From assembly GCA_002633025.1 (NCBI GenBank), contig NMRB01000022.1, positions 711,982-775,981 of the forward strand: a DNA stretch of 64,000 nucleotides, given 5' to 3'. Origin of the DNA: Notospermus geniculatus (taxonomy: Eukaryota > Nemertea > Pilidiophora > Heteronemertea > Lineidae). Under the pieces are notes generated by a model that saw only the letters and a list, made by a program, of their open reading frames with translations, ran no database searches and was not told the DNA's origin. Positions 36,101 to 51,100 of this stretch are shown here, in pieces. Within the stretch, counting starts at the first letter, position 1. Every line of letters starts with the position of its first letter. The position numbers were made by a program, and so were the translations under genes.

Positions 36101-39100
36101 CAATATCAGTACGATCTTCAAGTCCAAATCATGAGAATGACTGATGTATTTTTTTGTTTCACGCACGTCAAAAAGAGTTGGTAGAATCAGTAATCCAATC
36201 AAACCATAATCCTTTTGCTAGGGAACCTGCCAAAAACACACACTTATTCTAACTGCCGTGGAAGAAGATGAGAATTGGTTCGTTTCACCATGCATCATCC
36301 ATCACAGCTGATATCATTTTCTCTCTTTATCTCAAATTGCTTGCTTTGTGAAAAATTTCTGATGGAAGGAATACAAATTTGAATTCCTTAGAAGATGAAC
36401 GAGAATTTATTTTAAATCGCTTTAAATGCAAATAGAATTTTTCTATGACAAAAGACGTTTTGCAGCACATTAGGTGCAACCAGTGATGGATGTACTCTAT
36501 TTCCTTTATACTTTCTGGAATCATGCTCTGTGTTATGAAGAATCTTGGTCAATATCTGCCCTACATGTACGTCATTGGCAAGTAGTTGCCAAGTAGTTGG
36601 CATTGGCAAGTATTGCTAATGGTAGGTGCTATCAAATCTAGACATCAAACAACTATATCCAATACCATTACACATTCTACTATCACTTCTGCTGGCTAGG
36701 TTCTGTCTACTAGTCTGGTTACTACTTCCGGATACACGTTTCCTTACATCAACAAGAATGCTGCCGTACTCCTGTTTTCAGCAAGTATTGCTTTCTCAAG
36801 AAAGAGAATGACTTGAAACCCTACTCCATCAGTAGAATTCTCTTTATTATGGACGGCTTGCCCCTCATGTTGTGATCATCAGACGACCGCAACTTCCTCA
36901 ATTGCTCCCTAATGAAGGCTCAACAAGAAATAAGCGGAGGATATTCCATCAGCACTGTGTCCCAAAGCAATCTGCACTTTATTAAAGTAGTAATTACCTC
37001 ACTCAGAAAGAAATGGACCTCATTATCCTTTTGGGCCACCTGCTTCTCTGGGTACAGGCTCGCTATTTTAAAAGCCTTTAATGTAAAACCTGTCCCCAGA
37101 GCAGTGGAATTACCTTTCCAGCATTTATGTTTGGGACATGTCGAAGTGTCATTGGAGATGCATTTGGTTTGAATGAAGTTATTTTACTTACTAATGCTAC
37201 AGTGGGATTTGTTGCATATTTAACTGCAATTGTAGCCAAGTGAAGGGGTGCCTGAAGTACCATGGATGGTAGAAGTTATCTGGAACCTGATCACATTTCC
37301 TCATCGGTGTCAGTGCTGCGGTTGCTCTTCAAAAGGAAAATGTCAAGAAATATTGATGATGTGCTCATAAAAACCCAAGCCTTATTACTTGCTGCAGGCT
37401 ATCTTCCCAGAATGTGACCATGTTTAATGAAAATATGGATTTCAATTGGAAACCTGTCACTTTCTTCCAGAATGGTGATCTTTCATTAGAAACTTCGCCC
37501 TGTCAGGAGATCTTAACTAGATCCTGGGGCTAACACTGACCTGACCTTGAAGTTCAATTGATGTTAGTTGTGGTTTTGTAGAGATTCCTATTTAGCTAGA
37601 TTGCCTTAACTCATCTGCCCCCAGAGTCCAGCAGACGACATCCTCTGACAAAGTTTCCACACATCCTATGGTACTGATTGAAAAATATTTGAAAAAGGTT
37701 GTTCATATCAACCATCTGAAGAATGTTTCTTCACATTTTTTCCAAATCATTTTCAAGGCTTTTAGAAAACTTCAACAGAAGATACCATCTACTCAAACCT
37801 GGGGGCAGATGAATTAATCAAGTATTTTCATTTTCCATTTCTGTGGCTTTTCCAGAGCTGGTGATAAGGAAGTCCCGCAGGCAGTCACCATTTATTATTG
37901 AGCACAAATTCTCTTCGTTTGTGGTCACCGCCTCATGCATAAAAGTCAGAAATGTCACTCTGCATAATGTCACTAAATCCGGGAATCTTCAAGTTAACTT
38001 GCTACTCAAGAAAGCTTTCCTCTTCACAGAGAAAAAGTACACCGACGTTCATCCAGACTCCATCTCAAGATAACGTTTGTCACTTTCAAAGGTAATCGTA
38101 AAAAGGTTTAGCAGTGTTGTTCATGGTTATCACTCACTATGCGCACTCATGCTTACAGAGCCATTATTGGATCTACAAGTCCCTGTCCCAGTGTCTGTAT
38201 CCCTCTTTGTAGCAAATTGATTCAGAGATAGAAGGGATTGACCATGGCAGGAGTAATCCTGGCATCATTAGATGATAAGGGAACTAATAAGGTAGGCAAG
38301 TCCCCATCATGTGCTGGTTGATTAGGTCACTTTGTGTTCAGCATCAGCTTCCTATCTCGTGGACCCAATCACCATCGATCACAGGATTGCAAAGCTGTCA
38401 ATAGCTTGATGGTGTAATTGAGAACATTATTACTCCTTCTTTGAAAGAAGTCAGTGGCTCTTGATGGTACTCGTCACGGCGGAGTCTAACTCCTTGGCCA
38501 AGAAAATGAGGAAATGGATCAGGAACAGAAAAATAATGGCTGGATTGAGGAAAGTTGCGGAAGTTAGGTGATGTGTTCCGCATGATTCATGATAGAAGAT
38601 GCATATGAGGTAGAAAATGTCTTCTTGCGGTGCTGTTGGTATTTGTGCTGCTCCATGTTCTCTGGAATGCTGTAGAGAGCCGTGGGTTTCATACTGGGAC
38701 AAAAAACAGCTAGCAAAATTATGATCAAATGAAATCATCGTCATGACATGAACTGCAAACAACAGTTGACAGGTTACGCTATGAATTGATGAATGGTTTG
38801 AGTGGTCTTCTGGTTGAGTGGATCAGATTGCACCATCTTCCCAGATTGCTGGACCCAATCATCATTAGCTATATTGGAATGGTGGCTTATTGCTTCATCA
38901 GGGAATCCTTGCAATCATATGCCTTGGTGATCACCGGTAATGTATCTCTCAGTGCATTACTGCTGCTGCCCTGCTTTGTCACTGAATGTGAACCTTTCTT
39001 ACAGTTACGGCTCAAGATGCATGACTTTCATCTACGGATGTCGTTGGTCATTACGCCTTGTCGCTGGTTTCCGCTCTTGTAGAGTGGATGCATGAACCGT

Positions 39101-42100
39101 AGTGCAAGGGATAGTTGTCTCACTTCAGTAGGTGTGGTAATACCGTTGCCACAATATTATACATCAGGCCATCTACCATTGTGAGACGGAGGTTAATAGA
39201 GGTCATAGCATGTGATAGACTACCTAGCTGGCTGTCATTATTCTTGCTTCTTGATTGAGAAAGATGAGCTGATCATCAATTACAATTGACTAGTGCGGTC
39301 ATTGGTGGCAGGGAAAATTCTTCAGCATCTGCCAGCATCCTTCCTCCTCTTTCTTAAAAGATGTGACAATGGTGAACTCTGTTACATTTCGTCCAAGTCA
39401 GGTGCGGATCCGGGGGCGTGCACCCGGAGCGCGCCACCCACCTTTCGGCCAACAAATCTGTAAAATTAACCGTGAAATTCTGAAATTTGGAGCAAATCAT
39501 TGCAATTCAATGTTTCTAGCACAGTGCGCCCCCTCTTTCCGAAATCGTGGATCCACCCCCTGCGAGTTAGTCAGCTGGCGAAATAATTCTACATAGGCTA
39601 CTTTGAAGGATATTTAGCCCGCATCTCTCCACTGGTGGGTCTTGGACATAATTGAAATCCCTCAGTGTCCGTTGGTAATTCAATTCCACCCTGCTTTATC
39701 TCATTTACTGACGTCCAGTCAGAGCCAGTGATGTCCATTCTGCTGTAAGTATAAGGGGTAATCAAGTTCTAAATTGGTTTAGGGTTTATACTTGTAGACC
39801 AGTGATGGATCATCTGGAAGAATGTACATGTATTCCATCCAGCTGCTACAAGGTCTATAGCTACTGAATTACCGGTAAGAATCTGGCCACGTCGCCAGCT
39901 CTTACGCCTAACATTTCGGGTGTAGGGATACAGTACGCTACACAAGTGACTACCTTCCGCGCACCACATGCAGCGTCATGCGCGTACCATCCTTGTATCT
40001 TCCGTGGACATCGTGCGCCGCCATGAAGACGTAGTGAAGACGTAACGTCATTTGCCTGTGGTGCATGGACGTCATGCAGAAGAGATGCGTGACGTACCCG
40101 TACCATATGCAATGAATTGAAGCGTACCGTCCGCGAACATCACGCGGAAGGTACGTGGATAAAGGTAGGTCAATTGTGCTCCATACTGTATGATAAATAA
40201 ACAGCAGGAATGTCATGTCCTCGTCCAAATTGCCAAGTCTCACACAGAGAATTACTGGCCTTTAATCACTTTGAACCCAGGCATTCATCAAACAATTCAA
40301 TATCATTTCACGGAGATATCAAAGCTTTGAGATTTTACTTTGCGCTCTAATGGTCGAATTTGTATTCGGGTGCGGATATGAAATCCAATGGGGTTGGTTT
40401 GAGAAACTGTTCTCTCAGTGGAGGGAATTCAAGTAAAAGAAGTAATACTTAGAGATTGGTCTTTGATCTTACAGACTTCACTGTCAGTATTGATGTTCCT
40501 TCCCAATAATTTCCCATTTGCTGAATAGCAAGTTTTATTAACTGCTTGTGGTTATAATAGAGAGTGGTGGGTATTTCATTTGCATCAGCTTCTGTGTAAT
40601 CCTGTAAAATTGAACATGACGTGAATTCCTTTTGTGGAGTTTTGGAAACTTTGGGATCTATACAATGTAAGATGTTTCAGAAAAATAACTTTCAAGAGCA
40701 ATATGTTACCATTGTCTCTTGGTTTTGAAAGCCCAAGGGATATTTCTTGCTAAAGCAACCTGTGCCTGCTGAGAATTACTCCATAGCAAAATCCTGTTGT
40801 GTCTTACTTACGTCTGTCTTAGCGTGAAAAATTTTTATGGGTAGGGCAAATTATCAGGTATCAACAGTACCACAAAGCTTATGGTAGAATACAGCTAGTT
40901 TTGATGACGCACCGAGATACACAATATTATCTCCTAGCATGATAGTGATGAAAAATTTTTACAAAAATTTAATGGGAAAGCAAGCTTTATAATATTCAGC
41001 TTAATAGAGTAACGCAGCATCAATATTTGATGCGAGAAGCAATTCAGGTTGTGTTGGATGATTGCTTAATTTGTCTTCATCTCGTTGCATTTTCTTTGAA
41101 GGTTCTCCTGCAACATCTAACTCAATCTTGTCATCTGGTAGTTTAATCAAGCACCTGCCTTGGGAGTTCTGTTATCAATTCGCTTCATCATACTGTCAAC
41201 ATAATTTCCTTTTTTCACGTGGAAAATGTCAGTGTAATTTCTTCCTTTAATTATGACTCGGTGTAACAGATGGTGCCTGGATTTGTTCGTACGGAGGTGC
41301 AACAACTCCTTGTTCGTATAAAAACCGTCAATCTCATTAGCCACATCTATCAATACCAGATTTTTGGGGGCATCGGTAGTCGCTTTTTACGGATAACACG
41401 TGCTGTAATTTGTTTCCATTGCAAGAGAAGGTATCCGTCAGCATATCTCTCTTTTTCTTATGTCTGGCAATTGAAATCAGAAGCCATACTCAAAGTCAAT
41501 TTCTATCGAAAATTCAAATCAGGAATCTCCGGTTGTAAGTATTTCCGTGGTATTCTCCCCGCCTGCCATCTCATAAATTCTCTAATCAGCTTAGCTTATT
41601 TCATGAATTTATTCACTTTGAATCCAATTACGGCATTCCATAGATTCTTGAAAATATCCATTTTCGAAATCCATTTGAGGTGAATAAATGAATGTTGAAT
41701 ATGGGTGTAATCCAACCAATTCATTTCCTCAGCTACTGTCGTGCATGTTAATGAATATTTCAAGGTGAAATTGAAAATTCATTTATGACTTTGCGCAATG
41801 GACTGAGTGCCCTCTGACTTGTATACTGAACTTTTTACCCCAGCTCCTCTATTAATCCTGCCGCACACTGGAGCTATCTGCTGAGCAAAAAGTCATTCGA
41901 GACCGTTTGCTCAGCAGATAGCTCGCGTGTGCACGTATTTTCGGTGAGTTTTCTGCCTACACAAAATGTATACTGTATACTCATACTCGCGGCGGATTCG
42001 CAGCGGAGATTCCCCAAATCTGCCAGCTAACACCATCTAAAAGTGACATTTATGTATCACTTATAAGTGATACTTTGATGATCGCATCAACTGAAGCAGT

Positions 42101-45100
42101 TTCAGAGTGTGGGTAATGTTGTGGGTAGCAGTTTGAAACTGTGGCAGGAGCTTATGCACCCTCAAGCTCACCAAGTTCTCAGTCAATAGAGTGCAACACA
42201 GCTTCCAGAGCATCATTCAAAAAGATCCCTCTTTAATTGATGATCGATCCGTGAAAAAAATATGAGAATAAGACTCGGTGCCCTCAGTCAATCATTGGAG
42301 ATGTAATGAAGTGAAGAATCAATCAAATCAACATTCATATTTGATGGATATAAACCAGAACCTCCCATTGCGGCCATATCTGCTTTTGAACCACTTTCAT
42401 CAATGCCCTTGCTATTTCATCAGTTATGAAAAAAAGTGATGATGAATTATTTTCAATTGCAGTGGATGGTTCTTTGTCACCAGAACCTCCCATTGTGGCC
42501 CTGTCTGCTTTGGAGGAGCTGCTTTTACATGTGACATCCTTACATTGTGTCTCATGTGCCTATGAAAAAAAGAATGCATCTATGAAAAAAGAATGCATCG
42601 TCGCAGTTTGATAACCGATAAGAAATATTTCTCCCAGTGTGGAAAGAATAATAAAGGGACTTTCACAATGTGATCTTGATGGCACTTAATGCTTTTTGGA
42701 TGGATGAGCTACAGAAAGGTATCCTTTAAATGAAAATTATGATCCAAAATTGGGATCCAGCTCATTCACTTCTGGGCTCTCTACTAGAAAGTGCCTGGAA
42801 GATGCCGGTTGGGGTGGAAAATTTGCGAAATTCGGAGACGACTTTACTTTTACTATCATTTTGTGTCGCGTTTTTTAACCAGGTTTTCGAAGAAAGTCCT
42901 GGTTATTAAATTACCGAAAGTGGCGGGCGTTCGGGCGGTCGGGCGGTCGGGCGTCCGGGCGTCTGCTTTTCTCTTGTCCGCCTGATAACTTAAAAACGAC
43001 TTGAGATTTTCTTTTGAAATTTTTGGGACATGTTGCTTGTAAGTAGACGTTGTTTCCTTTCGATATTCAGCATCATTCGATTCAAGGTTTGGCCAATAGG
43101 GGGCTAAATGTGAAAACANNNNNNNNNNNNNNNNNNNNNNNNNNNNNNNNNNNNNNNNNNNNNNNNNNNNNNNNNNNNNNNNNNNNNNNNNNNNNNNNNN
43201 NNNNNNNNNNNNNNNNNNNNNNNNNNNNNNNNNNNNNNNNNNNNNNNNNNNNNNNNNNNNNNNNNNNNNNNNNNNNNNNNNNNNNNNNNNNNNNNNNNNN
43301 NNNNNNNNNNNNNNNNNNTAGACTCCTTCTAAAGGAGAGTTACCAAAAAGGCGGGAAATTCAAACTCTCATTGAAATAACAGTATCAGTGTGATGTAGAA
43401 CGAATACTGACATCAGTTTTCTGGTGTTTACAAAGGATAGGCATTAGCTATTGTGGAAATATATCCTGTTTAACCCCTTCCTGATCCTACATGAGCTGGA
43501 TAGGTACACTTTTTGCTTTTTAACCCCTTATTACTGAAAACTAATATGGACTGAAATGTGTCCTGGGGCAGCAACCATTATCCTGACTGTGGTTTAGAAC
43601 CCGACTTCAATAGTGGAATAAGGAATATGCTATTGTGGATGTCAAATAATGGTTCCTTGACAAATACAGTTTGTTTCCATGGAGTGGCTCCGCTATTTAC
43701 CCAGGACCTAGCCTGTGAATGTCCACAAGGGTAAATAGTAGGGGGTGGCAAAGAGAACTAGCTCGCCATCCTAAGGGTGCCATGGAAGCATTTTGTACCT
43801 GTTAGCTGCTGACCATGAATCTTGGTGTTACTGTAGGCCCCCTATTCTTGAAATCCTATTTTCGTCATACATGTAATTTGTCCTCTTTCCGGACAAATAA
43901 TATAGCAGTTTTTAGCTCACCGGGGTGAGCTATTACGATGGTGAAGCGTCCGGCGTCGTCCGTCGTCGTCGTGTTCCGTTGGCAGGGCACGTTTTGTAAC
44001 CGCTGGGGCTATTGATCTGAAACTTGGTACATACATAGCCCTAGGTCAGGTGACCCATGACACCAAGTTTCGGTCCGATTCGATTGTTGGCTTGGCCACC
44101 AGGTGGCCAAAACCAAAAACACAAAAAGTGCAATAACTCCTGAACTAATGACTGGATGACTGGATCATCTCCAAATTTTTATCATAGGTGTATCTAATGA
44201 GGATACATGACATATGTAACGGGTTTTTGATTTGACATACTTTTCAAGGTCACAGAGGTCAAAGTTCGACAAAAGTGACGAACCTCTCACAGTTTGTTAT
44301 TATTTCACCGAGCGACTTCATATTTTGCATAAACATGCATTGGAGGGGTACCTTTAAAAATGCCAAGTTTCGGCCAGATTGGACATCCAGTATGGCCGCC
44401 AGGTGGCGTAACCTGAAAATCAAGTAAGTGCTATTACTCAGGAACGGTTTGACGCAGAGGGCTCAAATTTCATACATCATAAACACGTCAGCTAAGCGTC
44501 CAGGCCCATGGGCCTCTTGTTCATAATTCATATTTCACCATGTTAGAATCTATGGAGAAGAAAAGGAAGGAAAGGGCATCATGGCTGAAGAAGCATCAGT
44601 TTACAATATCGTCATACAGAGTGCATCATGCTTTAATATAGATTTTCTAATATTTGATCGTTCATTTGGTGAGGAATTTTAAGATCTGTGACTACTTCTT
44701 ATATAAGCCTCGCCAAGTGACACGGCATTATTACTGATATTGACAACAAAATGGTCGCTCTGTTCGATGGAGGCTCTAACAGGTGTGAACCATGGCTATG
44801 GACTCCTGGGGCCATATTCATGAAGCCTTCACAATTTTGTGTGCACACAAATCTATTGTAAGGCAGTCAGTGAACAATAGGGCATGTGCAGCCAAACAAT
44901 AGACTTGCGTGCACGCAAAGTTGCGAAGGCTTCGTGAATATGGCCCCTGGGTCCTTGTCTCACCATGTTTCACCAACAGATTGACCCTAAATCAATACCT
45001 TGTCCATTTCTAATTGATTTCCCAGTTTTATTACCAGGGGTTGCTCCTTCCACAGAGCTATTGACCGGGGAGTCGACTGATATTAACATCGATTTCTTGG

Positions 45101-48100
45101 CGAGATTGACACAACGATATTTTCCTTCCTTGGGTCCGTAAGGGTTGCTTCACATGGTCCAATAACTGTTCATATCATCCATTACCATATCTCTATGATA
45201 GAAATCCATAGACCTAATGGTAATCGTTGCCTGTTTGGCAGTCTCAGTCTGATGCTCTTGATTGGATGTTGTATGTTTATCTGTTGATTTTCAATAAAAG
45301 TTGACCTCCTCAGCGTGAAAGACCTGAATGCAAATAGACTAAAGATGCCCTTGTTTGTCACTCATTGATTTTGCAGACGGCCAGACTTCTGGCATGGTCC
45401 ATGTCAAAGATTCTCTTGTCTCGTCTTGGATGCTAGTCTTAGAATAGTGTTTACTGTACTGCCAAAGAGGCCACCACAAGTTAGTGGTCCTGGGACGTCA
45501 TGGAATAGACAAATCCCAAATTGACGAAAACGAGAAAGATCTGCGCACTTCCGCCGAAATCGTAAACAGAACCTCGGCTTGAAACTGAATGATGTGACGC
45601 AGAGAACCCAACGACAGTGACTTCGATGACGTTGCGTCAGAGTCGACCATTGCTGAATCATGGATTACGTCATGTCAGCTGGTTTCAGGCCGAGGTTGTG
45701 TTTGCGATTTGGGCGGAAGTGCGCAGATCTTGGAATTTGGGATTTTTCTATTTGATGTCACAGAGAAGAAATGCACACCATCAGTGCTTCACATAAGACG
45801 GGCGCAATCCCGCTCGCGCCTCTGTGCGCCCGCAAAATTGCACCGAGGAGCTCGATTGACCACGCTCCTCGGCATCCTTGAAGTACTGACCGTCAAATTT
45901 CACGAGTGTGAACACCTCTCCTCAAGCCTTTGAGGAGCTCAACTGACTGAGCTCCTGCAGATTTCAAACATGAAACACTGCACCATGATGTCACCCATAA
46001 TGATTTTGGCTTACGTCTGTGACATCAAATTTTGCGACTTCTAGGACCGGTAACAGGTGGCCTCTATAAAACGGCACTGAAGTCTCCTATTGATATACTG
46101 ATTGTATTCTGTACCTTCATGTACTCATGACATCTGAAATTCAGAACCAGCTGATACTACATGTAGTAATGGGGGATGTCCTGCGGTTGCCATTTGATCC
46201 CGACGACCAAAAGGTACCATAGTAGTGAAAAGGTTGAATGTCAAACAAATTTGCCTTTGAAAGTGCTTTGGTTGCTAATGCGGTAGTGGCTTCCTCATCA
46301 CGACTCCTGATTCCCCGCTCAGCAGGTCTGAATGCCAACGCCAGAGAACCACTCTGGGCATGCTGGAGAAGAGCTTGTCATTGGCACTGACAACCTGTCA
46401 CTCTCTTACAAGAAATTAGATGGAGTGAGACCATCTGTCATCAGTTTCAATTTCATCTCTGAAGAGCTGGGCACCACCAGTCATAATATCGAAATGTGCC
46501 CTGATATTTGACAGCAGCAACCCTCCAGTGTGTGTACTAGTAATCGATTGATCTCGGCAAACAAACGTAACTGATAACCTCTTGATCTCTTCTCGACTCT
46601 GTTCAAATCACAGAGGATGAAATGTCAGATGGCAGCATCTGTAACCGAGTGATAAAAACATTTGTGAATAGGCAGCGCTCATCTCTCTGCTCAGTGTCAG
46701 TTCTTTTGAAGATGATCTTTTCAAGTTATTCAACGCAATTCTCTCTTCTGAGATATCTGTTATTGGCACAAGAGCTGCTGGTTGATTTTGGTGGATGGCA
46801 GATTATGCGACCTGCTTTTGCAGTCAATACTATTGAAGTATCTGCGGTTATCATTGCTACTTAATTTTCCTTTTTTTTCCTGTTTTTTGGTTCATTGATT
46901 GAAGTCATTTTCAGTGACATGCCTGAGTGCCTCGGGTGTGGTCATATATCTGATACCGACAGCCATAAAATCCCACCGCGGAGTCATTAAAAATACACAC
47001 TGTAGTGTCATCTTTGTTCAGTTGTGGCAGGTGGTGGAAAACCAGGGGTGAATGAGGAACCCATGTGCCATTTATCCCGAAAGGTTGGCACTGCTCGCAG
47101 TGCAACCAAAGCGACGTCATTGATATCGTTTTAGGTGTTGATGTTGCGTCATGAAAAAATGAGCTGTACATTTTTCTACAGGAGTAATGTGAGATAAAGG
47201 CGTTGCCATTATCGCCATCTTATCTCTTTATTTTAAGGAAAAAAGCACCGAAAAATGCAGAAATTTTCATCTTCTACAAAATGATGTAAATTTTAATGCC
47301 AGGCGACCGAAACAAATGGGTTGTTTTCATGCCATAAATAAATGGAAAGAAAGTTTGGTTGCACCGCTCGCAGCGCCACGTCGTGACATTAGTTCCTCCG
47401 GTTCCCCATTGACGTTAGTTCCTCCTGTTCCCCATTGATGTTAGTTCCTCCGGTTCCCCATTGACGTTAGTTGCTCCGGTTCCCCATTGATGTTAGTTCC
47501 TCCGGTTCCCCATTGACATTAGTTCCTCTGGTTCCCCATTGACTTCACAACTTCTGTTCTTCTGACTAAAGTGATCCTATGTGAGCTCAAAGTCATGTTG
47601 ATTACCTCACTGATCTTCCAAAACCCTCTGTAGATCTGACATGATGCTGTTCCCTCTTCTGTAAAGTGACACGATATACTGTAAACTCTACCTGACATTT
47701 CGCCCCTGCTTTTACGTGTCTTGTATCAAGTTACTATACTTCCTGCTTGACATGTGCTTTCTTGATATCTGTTCTCTGACCTCATATCTTGCTCTGAGTG
47801 CGTGACACTTTTGCTTCGTCTTGAAGGGAATATTCTCTTACACTTGTCACTCGATATCAGTTTACTTGATCTTTCATTCAATATCACAGAAGATCGCAAA
47901 ATGGTTAGCTCAATATCACAAAACGTCATAGCTGTGGACAGTGCATCTTTCCTGATTTATGCAGGTTATAAAACTTGTGAAATCATACACATCATGCTCT
48001 TATTATTTTGAAGTCAACATGTCATCAGCCGAGAATTTAAACAGGTGAGAGCGCATTTTAACTTGGCCCTGACTTCCTGTGCCTACAAGAGATTACATGT

Positions 48101-51100
48101 ATATATACGCAGAGAGTTTGGGTCAAGCTAAAAATGCATGTAAACCCAGTTGATTCTTGGCTGACGATTTACATGTATCTCAACTCTTTCAGCCCTAGGC
48201 GATTTTTTTTTCTCCGTGACTCTCAGATCCTAGGCAATTTTCTCAAAAAAAGCAATATTTCAGGATTTTAAAAAAAAACTTACCCAATCCTATCTTGTAG
48301 AAAATTGGGTTTAGGGGTGGACGGATATACTCGTTCATAGGGGATTTGAGAATGATTTTGGTGAACGGATATATCCGTCTGTAGGGCTGAAAGAGTTAAG
48401 GAAATATGGAAATATGGAAAAATATGGAAGTACAAATGCAAAGCCAAAGGGTTCAACTCGCTGCATTTGTAATGTGCTTTTATTGCAGTATCACCCTCTA
48501 CAAGGTAATTGTCGTATTTGCTAACTACGTCGACCATTTGGGTTTCACTTGATATCTGACCGAAGAATTTTCTTTTATTTTGCAGGGCTGAAGTATGCTG
48601 GTGTTCAATATGGTCGAGAGTGCTGGTGCGGGAATACATTTGGAAAAGTTGGCAAGGTGTTAGATACAGCCTGTGACAGCAAATGTCCTGGGGATAAGAG
48701 GTCGTTTTGTGGTGGATATCTTGCTCAAAATATCTATGCCACTGGAGTCCATGGTGAGTTATACCTGACCTCTGATCTTGAGATCTGATCTCTGATCTCT
48801 GATCTGAGTTCAGGGCATCTACCGTATATCTTCAGTTGTGACTCATTGGAAATAGTTTGTGCTGCTCCTGGCATCCTTGTTGGAGTCCTTTAGTCCATGT
48901 AAAGCTAGGAATCCACAGTGCTGATTTTCTGCGTTGCGACTTGCTTTGCAACCTGCCACCTGCGATTGAATACGAACGCAAGGAACTGATACCGGTCGCC
49001 GACTGAAATTGGCCACATCTTCGCCATTGGTGGAAATCACGTCTAGCCAGTCCACTACGGCGATTCAAGTGTCCAGTTGCAACACAACCCAGTTGCAAAG
49101 CAAGTTGCAACGCAAAATCAGCTTGAAAATCAATGGTGAATTCCTAGCTTAAAGGTCTACTTGGCCTTCGATGACTCCATAAATCATGATGTGCACAGAG
49201 TGAGTGATGTACACTGCTTGAATAAATGGGAGACTTACTGCCATAGGAGCCCACCTCTTAGCGGTCCTAGAACAACACAAAATTTGATGTCACAGATGTT
49301 AGCCATGGCCTCCACATTGTGGTGCACACTTCTCTGTGATGTCAAATTTCATGACGTTCTAGGTAGCTTCCAATGGAGTCCCATTGCATGCATTGAATGA
49401 AAACATATTTCATGAGGAGATTTTGACTCTTTTCAGCTAAAGTTCATAATCCTGCCGGCCTAGTCGATCCCTCTACCATAGAGGAGCACAACCGTCTGAG
49501 AATAGCCTACATTCTCTCAGTAAATGGTCGAGCTGTTCGCCAGATTCATCGTCTCTTTAAGGCCATCTTTCATGTCAATCATTACTTCTACATCCATGTT
49601 GACTCAGTAAGTAGCCTTTAGCTCTTTTGTTATGCATTTGCCTTCAGGCTTAATTGCCTGATGTATATATAAAGTATTCCAATAAAGAAAAATGCAGCCT
49701 AGCTATTGAGATATCATATTATCGTAGAGTAGATAAACCAATTCGTACATCTGCTTATTTTCTGTGGGATTTGACAAGTGCTCAGGGAGAGAGAGGAGTA
49801 GTTATCAGTGTTGGGGGTTTGAGATGTATTAAATAAATGATGATTGTGTGTTTCATGTTTTTACCTGAATTAATTATCCATGACGCAGTTCTCGTTTCGA
49901 CCCCAAACTCAGGAATGACCAGAGTACAATGTAGCTCTAACCAGTTGTTTTTCTTGCTTTTCCTTTTCAGCGTCAAGATTATTTACATACAGAACTCTCA
50001 AAACTAGCCAAGAAGTACCATAATGTACGCCTAGTCAAAACCAGGATGTCGACCATCTGGGGTGGGGCAAGTCTCCTTCAGATGTTGTTGATGTGCATGA
50101 AAGATCTGATGGCAATGGAGGACTGGTCCTGGGACTTCGTGGTCAACCTTAGTGAATCTGATTTCCCTGTTAAGTAAGTAGGCCCTGACAAGAAAAAAAA
50201 GGATGGCCTTCAAAAGCCTTCATGTTGAACATCTGCAGTGCTTTCTAGTACTTACAGTTCACTGAGATGGACTTGCATCACAGCAGACCTGCCATCAAGG
50301 TGGACACCATCAGCACAGTTGGTGGTGCCATCTTGAGGCTGATGGCAGAACCAGAAATTCAGACTGAAATTGCTGTTGAACATTGATTTCTTGAGTTCAT
50401 TCCATCCATCTTTTTCAGGCATAATGACAAGTTGTCCGTTTTTCTCACTGCCAATAGAAACCGAAATTTTGTCAAGTCATTTGGGACAAAAACTCCACAG
50501 TAAGTAAATATGTCGTCTGTTATCGCCACCCAAATGAATGGGTTAAGCAGAAAAACGGTTCATACCATCTTCAATCTCACTGTGTAATGTGATAAACTAC
50601 ATGTACTATAATAACCTTAACACATTGTTCAGCGATATTTCCTACGAATTCATGTTTTATGCAAGATCTCAACTGTCGACTACTTACAGATTCATGCGGA
50701 AGCAAGGTCTTGGTAAGACGTTCGTTGAATGCGACACACACATGTGGCGTCTTGGCGAGCGGACGTTACCGGGTGGTATCCTGCTAGATGGTGGTAGTGA
50801 CTGGATCGCTCTCAATCGAAGATTTGTCAAGTATGTCTTGAGTAATGCGAACGAGCTCATTCTTGGCCTGAAGCAAGTTTTTAAGTATACTTTGTTACCT
50901 GCTGAGGTAAGTTTGAACCATCCTTTCTTTTGCAGTGTCACAGGAGGTGCCAGCTAGTTAGAACCATTGTTCATGAGAGTACCGGTAATGAGGAAAACTG
51001 CTGTTTTGAATTAACTGGGGACTGGCTTCTTGCTCCTTCCCTGATATAGACAAATCCCAAATTGACGAAAACGAGAAAGATCTGCGCACTTCCGCCGAAA

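Larger units (their letters stand above)
45467..46064. mobile_element. composite: GAGGCCACC MITE carrying two other MITEs
   Basis: The outer ends gaggccaccacaagttagtg and the complement of accggtaacaggtggcctc match the simple element at 53319-53476. Inside lie, in order, a TAGACAAATCCC element (45506-45750) and a CAGTGCTTCAC hAT-like element (45782-45980). Confidence 0.75.
13885..48585 (+). other. XYLT intron 3 (34.7 kb)
   Basis: The intron has phase 1 ends that match precisely: exon 3 stops in the WSC domain after INFCFLSG and exon 4 resumes with [17 protein letters not shown] found no other spliced coding sequence within it. It is filled with MITEs, SINE fragments, minisatellites and two N gaps, listed separately. 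Sections with nothing recognisable to me include about 15800-16800, 21240-22400, 26200-26890, 31040-31370, 32270-34100, 34290-39390, 40160-41860 and 46070-47380. Confidence 0.75.

Noticed and set aside
43050-43379. Open frame of 109 codons
   Set aside because: It crosses the 200-N gap.
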